NCBI RefSeq assembly: GCF_004340875.1 | Contig: NZ_SLXQ01000001.1 | Span: forward strand, 1,302,001-1,366,000 | Direction: 5' to 3' | Length of the DNA stretch: 64,000 nucleotides | Origin: Tamaricihabitans halophyticus | Lineage (GTDB): Bacteria > Actinomycetota > Actinomycetes > Mycobacteriales > Pseudonocardiaceae | Shown: positions 1-8,939 of the stretch, piece after piece | Numbering within the stretch: the stretch's first letter is position 1 | How the letters are laid out: every line of letters starts with the position of its first letter | Position numbers and translations under genes: made by a program | Notes under the pieces: generated by a model | Database searches by the model: none | What the model was told of the DNA's origin: nothing | What the model saw: only the letters and a program-made list of their open reading frames with translations

Positions 1-459
1 GCCCAGGGTTACGGCTTTCCCGGTATCCGGGTAGACGGCAACGATGTGCTCGCCTGCCTCGCGGTGACCCGCTGGGCACTGGACGAATGCCGCACCGGCA
101 ACGGCCCGATGCTGATCGAGGCCTTCACCTACCGGATGGACGCGCACACCACCACCGACGACCCGACCAGGTACCGGCTCTCCGACGAGCTCGAGGCGTG
201 GAAGCTGAAGGATCCGATCGAGCGGGTCCGCGCCTACCTGTCCAGGAACGGCTTGGCGGACAACGACTTTTTCGAGGAGATCGCCGCGGAGGCGGATAAT
301 TTCGCCGCCGAGATACGGGATTTCTGCGTGAATATGCCGGATCCACCGCCGGACCGGATCTTCAGCGAAGTGTATGCCGAACCGTCGCCGGTGCTCGAGG
401 CACAGCGCGCCGAGTATCTGTCCTATCTCGACGGATTTGTTGGGGCAGGTGAGCGATGA
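1..459 (+). CDS. 2-oxoacid (pyruvate/branched-chain) dehydrogenase E1 alpha subunit, C-terminal part
   Basis: The reading frame is open from the first base, so the gene starts upstream and only the last 152 residues are visible. The stretch TYRMDAHTTTDDPTRYR is the typical E1 alpha signature near the thiamine-diphosphate pocket; E1 alpha decarboxylates the 2-oxoacid and passes the acyl group to E2 lipoate. The stop overlaps the E1 beta start by 4 bases (ATGA), so the two subunits are translationally coupled. Whether the complex prefers pyruvate or branched-chain 2-oxoacids cannot be told from this fragment. Confidence 0.9.
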   Translation, partial: AQGYGFPGIRVDGNDVLACLAVTRWALDECRTGNGPMLIEAFTYRMDAHTTTDDPTRYRLSDELEAWKLKDPIERVRAYLSRNGLADNDFFEEIAAEADNFAAEIRDFCVNMPDPPPDRIFSEVYAEPSPVLEAQRAEYLSYLDGFVGAGER

Positions 460-1487
460 TGGCGGCACCAGCGAAGGCACCGGAGCGGAGCGCCACGACC
501 GCCGCCCCGCAGCTGACCATCGGCAAGGCGCTCAACCACGCGCTGCGCGCCGCGATGGAAGCCGATCCGAAGGTCCTGATCATGGGCGAGGACGTCGGCA
601 AGCTGGGTGGGGTTTTCCGGATCACCGACGGCCTGCAGAAGGACTTCGGTGAGCACCGCGTACTGGACACCCCGCTCGCCGAGTCCGGCATCATCGGTAC
701 CGCGATTGGCCTTGCCGTGCGCGGTTTCCGCCCGGTCTGCGAGATCCAGTTCGACGGCTTCGTATTCCCCGGCTTCGACCAGATCGTCAGCCAGCTGGCC
801 AAGCTGCACTTCCGCAGCCAGGGCAAGGTCAAGGTGCCGATCGTGGTCCGGATTCCGTTCGGCGGCGGGATCGGCGCGGTAGAGCACCATTCGGAATCGC
901 CCGAATCGCTGTTCAGCCACACCGCCGGACTACGGTTGGTTTCCTGCTCGAACCCGGTTGACGCGTACTGGATGCTCCAGCAGGCGATTCGCTGTGATGA
1001 TCCGGTGTTGTTCTTCGAACCGAAAAAGCTGTACCATACTGGCAGTCTGAAAGAGACGGTCGATCCCACCGCGAGCCCAGATCCACTGTTCGCCTCACGG
1101 GTACTGCGTTCCGGTACGGCCGCGACGCTGGTGACCTACGGCCCCTCGGTTCGGGTCTGCCTGGACGCCGCGATCGCCGCGGCCGAGGAAGGTACCTCGC
1201 TGGAAGTCATCGACCTGCGCACACTTTCCCCGCTCGACCTCGAGCCGGTATTCGAGTCGGTGCGCAAGACCGGTCGGCTGATCGCGGTGAGCGAAGCACC
1301 GTCCGAATCCTCGCTGACCTCCGAGATCGCCGCCAGGGTGCAACAGGAGTGCTTCTATTCGCTGGAAGCCCCCGTACTGCGGGTGACCGGATTCGACACG
1401 CCGTACCCGCCCACCAAGCTCGAGGAGTACTACCTCCCCGATCTTGATCGGGTACTGCATACCGTCGACCGCGCACTCACCTGGTAA
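456..1487 (+). CDS. 2-oxoacid dehydrogenase E1 beta subunit
   Basis: This 343-residue protein has the full E1 beta layout: a transketolase-like pyrimidine-binding domain (about 25-200; GEDVGKLGGVFRIT, then TPLAESGIIGTAIG) and a C-terminal transketolase domain (about 215-335). It pairs with E1 alpha to form the thiamine-dependent decarboxylase. Two ATG codons lie side by side at 456 and 459; either may be used. The E2 gene follows after 15 bases, giving the order E1a-E1b-E2 typical of actinobacterial branched-chain or pyruvate dehydrogenase operons. No E3 (lipoamide dehydrogenase) gene is in view. Confidence 0.93.
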   Translation: MMAAPAKAPERSATTAAPQLTIGKALNHALRAAMEADPKVLIMGEDVGKLGGVFRITDGLQKDFGEHRVLDTPLAESGIIGTAIGLAVRGFRPVCEIQFDGFVFPGFDQIVSQLAKLHFRSQGKVKVPIVVRIPFGGGIGAVEHHSESPESLFSHTAGLRLVSCSNPVDAYWMLQQAIRCDDPVLFFEPKKLYHTGSLKETVDPTASPDPLFASRVLRSGTAATLVTYGPSVRVCLDAAIAAAEEGTSLEVIDLRTLSPLDLEPVFESVRKTGRLIAVSEAPSESSLTSEIAARVQQECFYSLEAPVLRVTGFDTPYPPTKLEEYYLPDLDRVLHTVDRALTW

Positions 1488-1502
1488 AGGGGTAGTTCAG
1501 CG

Positions 1503-2825
1503 ATGCCTGACTTCAAGCAATTTCCCCTGCCCGATACCGCGGAGGGGCTGACCGAGGCGGAAATCCTCAACTGGCATATCCAGCCGGGCGATACGGTCGC
1601 GGTCAACCAGATCGTCATCGAGATCGAGACGGCGAAAGCGGCCGTGGAACTGCCCTGCCCGTGGGCGGGTGTGGTTACCGAACTGCTGGTCGAACCGGGC
1701 CAGACGGTGGACGTCGGTACGCCGATCATGACCGTGGACGTGGACCCGAACGGTGCCCCGGTGGACAACGGTGCCCCGCCGGCAGCGACGACCACTGTGC
1801 ACGAACCGGCGGACGACGAGATGAAACCGCTGGTCGGCTACGGCGCGAAACCGAGCGCGGCGAAACGGCGCCCGCGCAAGGGAGCCGTGCCAGCCGCCGC
1901 GCCCGAGCCGGCACCAGCCCCGGTACCAGAACCAGCGTTGCAGGTAGCGGTAGCAACCGAGGTCATCCCGCTGGCGAAACCGCCGGTGCGCAAACTGGCC
2001 AAGGAGCTGGGGATCGACCTGCGCGGGCTCACCGGCTCCGGCGAGGGCGGCGTGATCACCAGGGATGACGTGCAGCATGCGGCGAACGGCGTCGCCCCGA
2101 GCCCAGCCGGAGCGCAGCAACCGACCGGCGGGGAAACCCGGGTACCCATTCGCGGGGTACGCAAGGCGACCGCGCAGGCGATGGTCAGCAGCGCGTTTTC
2201 CGCGCCGCACGTCACCGAGTTCCTCACTGTGGACGTCACGCCGATGATGGAGTTCCGGGCGAAGTTGAAGAACAGCCCGGCGTTTGCCGGGGTTCGACTC
2301 ACCCCGCTCGCCTTCGCGGCAAAGGCGATGTGTCTCGCTGTCCAGCGCACCCCGGACGTGAACGCGGTATGGGACGAACCGGCCGGCGAGATCGTGTACA
2401 AGGACTACGTACATCTCGGGGTCGCCGCCGCCACACCGCGCGGGCTGGTGGTCCCCAAGGTGCGGGACGCGCACACCATGTCGCTCAGCCAGCTGGCCGG
2501 TGCGCTCGATGAGCTCACCAGTACCGCGCGGGATGGCAAAACCCCGCCCGCGGACATGCTCGGCGGCACGATCACCATCACCAATGTCGGTGTGTTCGGT
2601 GTGGACACTGGCACGCCGATCATCAATCCCGGTGAGTCGGCGATCCTCGCCTTCGGCGCGATCCGGGATATGCCGTGGGTTGTGGACGGGCAGATCGTGC
2701 CGCGCAAGGTCTGTCAGCTCTCGCTGAGCTTCGATCATCGGGTGGTGGACGGCGAGCAAGGCTCGCGGTTCCTCGCCGACGTCGGCGCGCTACTCAGCGA
2801 TCCCGCGGTGGCGATGACCTACTAG
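1503..2825 (+). CDS. 2-oxoacid dehydrogenase E2, dihydrolipoamide acyltransferase
   Basis: 440 residues with three classical parts: an N-terminal lipoyl domain (about 3-78) whose EIETAKA motif holds the lysine that carries lipoate; a Pro/Ala-rich linker and a peripheral-subunit-binding domain (about 157-193, PPVRKLAKELGIDLRGLTG); and a catalytic acyltransferase domain (about 215-438) ending in SFDHRVVDG with catalytic His412 and Asp416. It moves the acyl group from lipoate to CoA. There is a single lipoyl domain, as in branched-chain complexes. The E2 gene ends the operon and converges on the next gene. Confidence 0.94.
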   Translation: MPDFKQFPLPDTAEGLTEAEILNWHIQPGDTVAVNQIVIEIETAKAAVELPCPWAGVVTELLVEPGQTVDVGTPIMTVDVDPNGAPVDNGAPPAATTTVHEPADDEMKPLVGYGAKPSAAKRRPRKGAVPAAAPEPAPAPVPEPALQVAVATEVIPLAKPPVRKLAKELGIDLRGLTGSGEGGVITRDDVQHAANGVAPSPAGAQQPTGGETRVPIRGVRKATAQAMVSSAFSAPHVTEFLTVDVTPMMEFRAKLKNSPAFAGVRLTPLAFAAKAMCLAVQRTPDVNAVWDEPAGEIVYKDYVHLGVAAATPRGLVVPKVRDAHTMSLSQLAGALDELTSTARDGKTPPADMLGGTITITNVGVFGVDTGTPIINPGESAILAFGAIRDMPWVVDGQIVPRKVCQLSLSFDHRVVDGEQGSRFLADVGALLSDPAVAMTY

Positions 2826-2842
2826 ACCGCGATCGGGCCCGG

Positions 2843-3397
2843 TCAGCCGAACTGGCCGCGTGCTGCGATCACCCGCTCGGGGCCCAGCTCACCCGGGTCC
2901 CACGGGCGCAGCCGCGGCCACCAGGCCCGCACCGCCTTGCGGTATGCGGTGTAGTCGGCGCCAAATCGACGCGCCAGTGCCGGCTCCTCGCGCCAGCGCA
3001 CGAACGCCGCCACGCCACACCACGTAATCGCCGCGTAGAGCGCCAGGCCCCATTGGCCGAACAGCAACGCCTGGCCAAGAATCGCGGCAAGCACGGTGAC
3101 ATACATCGGATTGCGCACGAAGCGGTAGAGCCCGCCGACCACCAGCCGGTTCGGCGGCGCGCTCGGCGACGGCGTACCGAAACCCTCCACCACGAACTTG
3201 CCGAACGCATGCACTAATCCGGCCGCGCCGATCGCGATCAACAACCCGCCGATCACCTGGACCCAGACCGGCGTCCACCAGGGCTGTGGGTCACGAAACT
3301 GCCAGCCGGACAGCAGCCATGGAATCAGCACGGCCACGGTTCCGGGCGCGGCCACCAGAAACACCGCACTACCGAGAGTCGCCTTGGCTCGACGCAT
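2843..3397 (-). CDS. Isoprenylcysteine carboxyl methyltransferase-type membrane methyltransferase
   Basis: 184 residues, about four hydrophobic segments, and the ICMT/phospholipid-methyltransferase hallmarks: RNPMYV about two thirds along, then EEPALARRFGADYTAYR near the C terminus, the SAM-binding region of this family. Substrate is unknown; bacterial members methylate lipids or small hydrophobic molecules. The start is preceded by a perfect 26-bp dyad (3411-3436) that looks like a TetR operator, so the gene is probably repressed by a regulator encoded elsewhere. It converges with the E2 gene. Confidence 0.8.
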   Translation of the reverse strand: MRRAKATLGSAVFLVAAPGTVAVLIPWLLSGWQFRDPQPWWTPVWVQVIGGLLIAIGAAGLVHAFGKFVVEGFGTPSPSAPPNRLVVGGLYRFVRNPMYVTVLAAILGQALLFGQWGLALYAAITWCGVAAFVRWREEPALARRFGADYTAYRKAVRAWWPRLRPWDPGELGPERVIAARGQFG

Positions 3398-3410
3398 CGC
3401 ACTCGCCTCC

Positions 3411-3436
3411 TAGAATTAACCGTCTGGTTAATTCTA
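3411..3436. promoter_or_regulatory. Perfect dyad, TetR-type operator candidate
   Basis: Arms TAGAATTAACC (3411-3421) and GGTTAATTCTA (3426-3436) are perfect reverse complements around the 4-base spacer GTCT. The core resembles the AACCGN-type operators of many TetR repressors (inference). It lies 14 bases upstream of the methyltransferase start and 82 bases upstream of fxsA, so it could control both. No TetR gene is adjacent. Confidence 0.7.
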
Positions 3437-3518
3437 CGGGTGTTGAGTTTCACGTCAAGCCTTGCCCCCAATTGGGTGGCCACGGGAGTACTCGCCGTCG
3501 TTCACGCGTTAGTCAGGT

Positions 3519-4034
3519 ATGGCTGTTGTGCTCTTGCTGTACTTGATCGTCGAGATCGCCGCCGTGGTGGCGGTGACCTCCGCGGTTGGGCTGCTCTGGA
3601 CGCTGGTGCTGCTCTTTGGCGGCGCCGTCCTCGGCTCCTCGCTCGCCCGCAGGGAAGGCGGCAAGGCGATGCGCGCGCTGATGCAGACCGCCAACGCCGG
3701 TCGCGCGCCACACAGCGAGATCACCGACAGCATGCTGATCGGACTCGGCGGGATGCTCATCCTGCTTCCCGGGTTCGTCAGCGACCTGTTCGGCTTCCTG
3801 ATGCTGCTGCCGCCCTCCCGGGCGCTGATCCGCAAGCGCTGGGTGAAATCGCTCGAGCGGCGCGTCCACGCACGGCAGGGCGGGTCGATGCGCGCCACGG
3901 TCGTGGTGGACGGCGAAGTGGTCACCGAAGAGCCCCGCTCGAACGAACCAGACGAATCACGGAAACCGGGAGACAACGGCCGCGGCCTGGTGATCGACGG
4001 CAGCGTAGTGGACGACGATTCCCGAAAAAGCTGA
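3519..4034 (+). CDS. fxsA: FxsA family membrane protein
   Basis: 171 residues. The first 110 match the FxsA family: a hydrophobic N-terminal hairpin (about 2-45), the amphipathic segment REGGKAMRALMQTANAGR, the phrase MLIGLGGMLILLPGFVSDLFG, and a third hydrophobic stretch ending at LLPPSR. The remaining 60 residues are a charged cytoplasmic tail typical of actinobacterial members. Escherichia coli FxsA is linked to exclusion of phage T7; the role in actinobacteria is unknown. The ribosome site is weak. Confidence 0.88.
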   Translation: MAVVLLLYLIVEIAAVVAVTSAVGLLWTLVLLFGGAVLGSSLARREGGKAMRALMQTANAGRAPHSEITDSMLIGLGGMLILLPGFVSDLFGFLMLLPPSRALIRKRWVKSLERRVHARQGGSMRATVVVDGEVVTEEPRSNEPDESRKPGDNGRGLVIDGSVVDDDSRKS

Positions 4035-4384
4035 GCTATTCGGAAATAAGATCTCCATTTCAATATTCCTTTGCGAGCCGTACTCTAAATACGTAATTTC
4101 CTGATGCAAGTTTTATACTTGTTGATAGCGCACGAGCGCGCAGCGCGACCACTTTATATTCCTGTGCCTAATCCGTGACGGATTCTATTCTGACGCGCTC
4201 ACGAGAAACGATCTTATGTTGCGGTTATCCATTTTCCGGATATATAACTGAGTGCACATAGTTCAAATAAGGGCTAGCCGCGAACTGTAGGCGCCGCCAG
4301 GCCCGAGTTGGCCTGCGACGACTGGATGCGCGCCAGCGACAGACGGCATCCGACTAGTTTCGCGTTTTGATCACTGGAGGAGCC
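4035..4384 (+). promoter_or_regulatory. AT-rich leader region of the glycine-betaine operon
   Basis: A 350-base stretch without a convincing gene, clearly richer in A+T than its surroundings. It holds two dyads: CAAGT-TTTAT-ACTTG (4107-4121) and AATCCGT-G-ACGGATT (4170-4184). A possible promoter is TTGCGG (4219-4224), 18 bases, TATAAC (4243-4248), which would give a leader of about 130 nt before proV. Osmotic control is plausible from the downstream genes but not shown by the sequence. Confidence 0.45.
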
Positions 4385-5614
4385 GTGGCAACGGTTCGGG
4401 CGCAGAACGTATACAAACTATTCGGCCGAAACACCAAGAATGCGGTCCGCGACCTACAAAACGGAACCGCCAGGGACGAACTACGCGATCGGGGCATAAC
4501 GCCCGCGGTTATCGATGTGTCATTCGAGGCGCGCCCGGGGGAAACCTTCGTCGTGATGGGCCTGTCCGGCTCGGGGAAATCGACGCTCATCCGCACGCTG
4601 AACGGCCTGCTGACACCCACCTCCGGTTCGGTGTTCGTGAACGACGAGGACATCACGCGAATGTCCGCCAAACAGATCCGGCATATGCGACAGAACACCA
4701 TGAGCATGGTGTTCCAGCACTTCGCGCTCTTCCCGCATCGCACCATCCGGCAAAACGTGGCCTATGGCCTGCGTATCCGCGGTGTTCCCGAGGACACCCT
4801 GCTCGACAGGGCGAACGAATCGTTGGCGCTGGTAGGACTTGCCGGCTGGGAGAACCACTACCCACGACAGCTCTCCGGCGGCATGCAGCAACGGGTCGGG
4901 CTGGCCCGCGCCCTCGCTACCGAAACCGACGTGCTGCTGATGGACGAGGCGTTCAGCGCGCTCGATCCGCTGATCCGCAGGGATATGCAGGACCAGCTGA
5001 TCTCGCTACAGCGCGAGCTGGCGAAAACGATCGTGTTCATCACGCACGACCTGAACGAGGCGATGCGCCTCGGCGACCGGATCGCGATCATGCGCGCGGG
5101 GGAGATCGTCCAACTCGGTACTACGAAAGAGATTCTGGATGCGCCAGCGGACAGCTACGTGGCCGAGTTCGTCCAGGACGTGGACCGCAGTCGGGTACTC
5201 ACCGCGGGCGCGGTTGCCGAGCAGGCACACACCGTGCGGCTGGATGAACCGCCGCAGCAGGCGCTGAAAGTGATGCGTGGCAACGAACTCACCGAAGTGT
5301 TCGTTGTGGACTTCGACGACCGGCTGGTCGGTTCGGTGGCCTACGCCGAGGCAACCCTCGCCGCCGAGCGGGACCAGGGACAGGTCGGGGCGTCGGTGAA
5401 CCGAGGAGCGCCGACCGCGCAGCGCTCCACCCCGATCGTTGAATTGTTCGAGGTCGCGGCCGATTCCGGCGCACCGGTCGCGGTGCTCGACGCGGACCAC
5501 CGATTACTCGGCGCCATCTCTCGCGCCGCATTGCTCCGCGCGCTTGGCAAGGCGCATGTGGACGCGACCGCGGGCGGCGCAGCCAAGCGGACCGGGGAGG
5601 CAACGGATGCCTGA
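4385..5614 (+). CDS. proV: Glycine betaine/proline ABC transporter, ATP-binding subunit
   Basis: 409 residues from the GTG at 4385, chosen because GGAGG (4376-4380) sits 4 bases upstream; a TTG at 4367 would add six residues. Walker A GLSGSGKST (59-67), signature LSGGMQQRV (163-171) and Walker B VLLMDE (183-188) are intact. The C-terminal third (about 255-400) carries two CBS-like repeats, the osmosensing module in OpuA/ProV proteins. It energises import of compatible solutes. The last bases overlap the permease start by 8 bases. Confidence 0.93.
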   Translation: MATVRAQNVYKLFGRNTKNAVRDLQNGTARDELRDRGITPAVIDVSFEARPGETFVVMGLSGSGKSTLIRTLNGLLTPTSGSVFVNDEDITRMSAKQIRHMRQNTMSMVFQHFALFPHRTIRQNVAYGLRIRGVPEDTLLDRANESLALVGLAGWENHYPRQLSGGMQQRVGLARALATETDVLLMDEAFSALDPLIRRDMQDQLISLQRELAKTIVFITHDLNEAMRLGDRIAIMRAGEIVQLGTTKEILDAPADSYVAEFVQDVDRSRVLTAGAVAEQAHTVRLDEPPQQALKVMRGNELTEVFVVDFDDRLVGSVAYAEATLAAERDQGQVGASVNRGAPTAQRSTPIVELFEVAADSGAPVAVLDADHRLLGAISRAALLRALGKAHVDATAGGAAKRTGEATDA

Positions 5615-6503
5615 CATATTCAACGCGGCGCTCGAGTTACCGCGCATCCCCATCGGCCAGTGGGCCGAAGGATTCGTCGACTGGTTGGAGAACAACCTCG
5701 GGCCGCTGCTCGACTTCGCGACGAACGCAACCACCTGGGCATTCGACGAGCTCAGCGGGTTGCTCACCTGGCCCGCACCGGTCGTGGTGACCGCGTTGTG
5801 CGCCGTACTCGCCTTCGTCGTGCGCGGCTGGGGATTCGCGCTGTTCACGCTGCTCGGCCTGGCACTGGTGGCAAGCCTCGGCTACTTCGAACCGATGATG
5901 CAGACAACCGCCCTGGTGCTGATCGCCAGCTTGGTCGCGATCGTCGTTGCGGTGCCGATCGGCATACTGGCCGCACGCAACCGTGCGGTCAGCCAGGTCG
6001 TTCGCCCGGTACTGGATCTGATGCAGACCCTGCCGCCGTTCGTCTACCTGATCCCCGCGGTGATCCTGTTCAGCATCGGTGCGACACCTGGCCTACTGTC
6101 CACGGTGGTATTCGCGCTACCGCCGGCGGTTCGACTGACCGAACTGGGTATCCGGCAGGTCGACCCGGAGATGGTGGAGGCGGGCCAAGCATTTGGCGCG
6201 CCACCACGGCAGGTGCTCACCGGAATCCAGCTGCCCCTCGCCATGCCGTCCATTATGGCCGGCGTCAACCAGGTGATCATGCTTTCGCTTTCCATGGTGG
6301 TAATCGCCGGGATGGTCGGCATGCCCGGCCTTGGCCAGTCCATCTACGAGGCAGTCACCAGAAACCAGATCGGTCCAGGAGCGGAGAGCGGCCTCTCGGT
6401 CGTCATCCTCGCCATCTTCCTCGACCGGCTCACCTCCTCGTTCGGTGCCGGCAAGGGGCTGCTTTCCCGGCTACGTAAGCCGTTGAGCGCAACCAGCCGA
6501 TGA
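5607..6503 (+). CDS. proW: Glycine betaine/proline ABC transporter, permease
   Basis: 298 residues from ATG 5607, which has GGGGAGG a few bases upstream and overlaps the end of proV. After a short periplasm-side N-terminal segment there are about six or seven hydrophobic helices, and the EAA-type loop is seen as EMVEAGQAFGAPPRQVLTGI followed by QLPLAMPSIMAG. It forms the membrane channel of the importer with ProV and the binding lipoprotein downstream. Confidence 0.92.
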   Translation: MPDIFNAALELPRIPIGQWAEGFVDWLENNLGPLLDFATNATTWAFDELSGLLTWPAPVVVTALCAVLAFVVRGWGFALFTLLGLALVASLGYFEPMMQTTALVLIASLVAIVVAVPIGILAARNRAVSQVVRPVLDLMQTLPPFVYLIPAVILFSIGATPGLLSTVVFALPPAVRLTELGIRQVDPEMVEAGQAFGAPPRQVLTGIQLPLAMPSIMAGVNQVIMLSLSMVVIAGMVGMPGLGQSIYEAVTRNQIGPGAESGLSVVILAIFLDRLTSSFGAGKGLLSRLRKPLSATSR

Positions 6504-6537
6504 AACCCGGACACACCAAAGAAAGGTGGGAAGGCAA

Positions 6538-7455
6538 GTGCGAAGAAATCCAAGATATCGCTGGCTACTTGCACTGACGGCCAGCCTCGCCGCACTGGCG
6601 TTGGTGGTCGCATCCTGTGGCAGCAGGGAAGAATCCAGCTCAGACACCGGGCAGGGCAGCAAGACGTTGAAGATCGCCTACATCAACTGGGCCGAAGACG
6701 TCGCACTGAGCAACCTCTTCAAGACGGTGCTGGAGGGCAAGGGGTACCAGGTCGAACTGCAGCAGCTGGAGGTCGGCCCGCTCTACGCCGGGCTGGCGCG
6801 CGGCAACGCGGATCTGTTCCTGGACGCCTGGCTGCCCACCACACACGCCGACTACTGGAGCCAGTACAAGAACGATCTGGAAGACCTTGGGGTCTGGTAC
6901 GACTCGGCGACGCTGAACATCGCGGTGCCCAGCTACGTGCAGGACGTCAATTCGATCGAGGACCTCAAGGGTAAGGGCGCCGAGTTCAACGGCGCGATCA
7001 CCGGGATCGACCCCGGCGCGGGCCTGATGCGGCTCACCAAGGACGCGGTCATCCCGGACTACGGGCTCGGCTCGGAGTACGAGCTGAAGTCCTCCTCCGA
7101 GGCCGCGATGATCGCCGCGCTACAGGGTGCGATCAACAAGAAGGAACCGATCGTGGTGACCAGCTGGCATCCGCACTGGTTGTACAACCGGTTCGACGTC
7201 AAGGACCTGAAGGATCCCAAGGGCTCGCTTGGTGAGGCGGAGCAGCTACACAGTCTCGGCCGGAAGGGGTTCAGCAAGGACTTCCCCGAGCTGGCCCAGA
7301 TGATCAAGAAGTTCAAGATGGATGACGAGAAGTTGTCCTCGTTGACCGATGCGATCAACAAGGCTGGCGAGGGGAACGAACTGCAGGCCACCAAGCAGTG
7401 GGCAAAGGACAACCAGGACTGGGTTGATCAGTTCAGCAGCGCGGTAACTGGTTGA
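6538..7455 (+). CDS. proX: Glycine betaine-binding lipoprotein of the ABC transporter (OpuAC type)
   Basis: 305 residues from GTG 6538 (GTG 6526 would add four). The N terminus is a lipoprotein signal: basic start, hydrophobic core, then VVASC with the lipidated cysteine. The mature part begins TLKIAYINWAEDVALSNLFK and has repeated Trp/Tyr residues, such as WLPTTHADYW and WHPHWLY, expected of the aromatic cage that binds quaternary ammonium groups. It is the third gene of the operon, 34 bases after the permease. A stem-loop follows the stop codon. Confidence 0.9.
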   Translation: MRRNPRYRWLLALTASLAALALVVASCGSREESSSDTGQGSKTLKIAYINWAEDVALSNLFKTVLEGKGYQVELQQLEVGPLYAGLARGNADLFLDAWLPTTHADYWSQYKNDLEDLGVWYDSATLNIAVPSYVQDVNSIEDLKGKGAEFNGAITGIDPGAGLMRLTKDAVIPDYGLGSEYELKSSSEAAMIAALQGAINKKEPIVVTSWHPHWLYNRFDVKDLKDPKGSLGEAEQLHSLGRKGFSKDFPELAQMIKKFKMDDEKLSSLTDAINKAGEGNELQATKQWAKDNQDWVDQFSSAVTG

Positions 7456-7461
7456 ACAGAA

Positions 7462-7489
7462 GGCTGGGTACGCACCGGCGTGCCCAGCC
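7462..7489. terminator. Bidirectional terminator-like hairpin
   Basis: Arms GGCTGGGTACGC (7462-7473) and GCGTGCCCAGCC (7478-7489) pair over 12 positions with one G-U and a 4-base loop. It sits between the stop codons of proX and the convergent SCP2 gene, the expected place for a shared terminator. There is no clear U tract. Confidence 0.6.
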
Positions 7490-7496
7490 AGCCCCG

Positions 7497-8135
7497 CTAC
7501 GCCTTCGGAATATCGAAGTAGCTGGTCAGCCTGGTGACAAGAGGGATATCGCCGTTGACCTTGATCCGGCCGCGCAGGAACATGACCGGTATCGACACGC
7601 TGCCGGTGGCGAGCTTGAGCAGGTCGGCGGCGGGCAGCGTGACGGTGGCCGCCGGTAGCCGATCCAGTTCCCTGCCGGTCAGGCAACTGCCGTTTTCGAT
7701 CACTGTCTGGTAGCGCTCGTAAGCACCCTCGCCGATGGGAAACCGCCAGCACACGACGATCTCGGCGGCGCTGGCCCTGGCTGGGTTCACATGCATCGCC
7801 ATCCGGCGAAACAACTCGTCGAGCATCAGCTCGCGCAGTTCCGGCACAGCCATCAGCTGATCGAGCTGGGCGCGGGATGCCCTGTCGATAATCGATACGA
7901 CGGTTTCGGTGCGTAGCGCGCCGATCTCGATGCCGGTACCCGCCGTTCCGAGCATCCGCAGTACTTCGATCAACCGGACGAACTGCTCGGCGTCCAGCTT
8001 GTCCAGATCAATCGCATCGGCAAAAGCATCCAACGGGCTTTCGCGGCGCCCCGCTTGATTCGGGGCTTGATTCGGGCGCCCTCGTCGGCGCGGCAGTCGC
8101 GGCCGCGTCCTTGACCACCATGAGCGGCTCGGCAT
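7497..8135 (-). CDS. SCP2 sterol-binding-domain-like protein
   Basis: About 212 residues from the ATG at 8135. The C-terminal half resembles SCP2/sterol-transfer domains: INGS-like TVIENGSCLTGRELDRLPAATV, then LPAADLLKLATGSVSIPVMFLRGRIKVNGD, the hydrophobic-ligand pocket region. The first 40 residues are basic and low-complexity, and no good ribosome site precedes the ATG, so the true start may be further in (a TTG near DAFADAIDLDKL). It is divergent from a TetR regulator, which may control it. Lipid binding is inferred from the family. Confidence 0.7.
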   Translation of the reverse strand: MPSRSWWSRTRPRLPRRRGRPNQAPNQAGRRESPLDAFADAIDLDKLDAEQFVRLIEVLRMLGTAGTGIEIGALRTETVVSIIDRASRAQLDQLMAVPELRELMLDELFRRMAMHVNPARASAAEIVVCWRFPIGEGAYERYQTVIENGSCLTGRELDRLPAATVTLPAADLLKLATGSVSIPVMFLRGRIKVNGDIPLVTRLTSYFDIPKA

Positions 8136-8273
8136 CGCAACCGTGACGGTACCAAGAGTACGGCGATCTGCGGGTATCGCCACGATCACGCATCGCGCGC
8201 CCGCTACCTCAGCTAGCCTACGAACCAGTAGATTACTTCTGTTTGGCCGGACCGGAGCGACAAGCGAGAGTTG

Positions 8274-8939
8274 ATGGACGAGCAGGTGCAGCAAACCCGG
8301 AACCGTCGGTTGCCGAGGGAGGTACGGGAGCGCGAAATTCTCGCCGCCGCGATCCGCGTCTTCTCCGCGAATGGCTATCACAACGCGTCGATGGACGAGA
8401 TTTCCAGCCTCGCTGGCGTCTCCAAGCCGATGATCTACTCCTACCTCGGCGCGAAAGAGGACCTCTTCACTATCTGTATCCGCCGCGAAGCGCACAAGCT
8501 GGTGGCCTCGATTGGCCGGGAGATCCCTACCGAAGCCGCGCCGGATATCCAGCTGTGGCACGGATTGCTCGGTGCGCTGCGGTTCATCGGGGAACACCGG
8601 GATTCCTGGCGGGTGCTGCACCGGCAGGCGCAGAGCCAGGGCCAGCCGTTCGTTGGCGAGATCGCGCAACTGCGTGAGCAGGCGATCGGACTGGTGGCCG
8701 GCCTGCTCACCGCGGCCGCCGAGCATCGGCAGCTGGACGGGGACGCCACCGAGGCCCTGCAAGCGCTGGCCGCGGCGCTGGTCGGGGCGACCGAGTCGAT
8801 CGCCGACTGGTGGCTTGATCACCCGGAGACCAGCGCGCGCAAGCTCGCGTCCTGGCTGATGAACATGGTCTGGATGGGCTTCGGCGATCTGGTGCAGGGT
8901 TCGGTGTGGACCCCACCGCCGGCCAGTGACACCGCGTGA
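8274..8939 (+). CDS. TetR/AcrR family transcriptional regulator
   Basis: 221 residues; start set at ATG 8274 behind GCGAGAG. The N-terminal DNA-binding domain is clear: EREILAAAIRVFSANGYHNA, then helix-turn-helix SMDEISSLAGVSKPMIYSYLGAKEDLF (in two parts, about 40-66). The C-terminal ligand domain is mostly helical and not assignable to a ligand. It is transcribed away from the SCP2-like gene with about 138 bases between, so regulation of that neighbour and of itself is likely. Confidence 0.93.
   Translation: MDEQVQQTRNRRLPREVREREILAAAIRVFSANGYHNASMDEISSLAGVSKPMIYSYLGAKEDLFTICIRREAHKLVASIGREIPTEAAPDIQLWHGLLGALRFIGEHRDSWRVLHRQAQSQGQPFVGEIAQLREQAIGLVAGLLTAAAEHRQLDGDATEALQALAAALVGATESIADWWLDHPETSARKLASWLMNMVWMGFGDLVQGSVWTPPPASDTA

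Noticed and set aside
4035-4384. Riboswitch ahead of proV
   Set aside because: Dyads are present, but no known riboswitch core could be recognised.
8040-8080. Short direct repeat CTTGATTCGGG twice near the SCP2 start
   Set aside because: Only two units of 12 bases inside a low-complexity coding region; no sign of a CRISPR or satellite.
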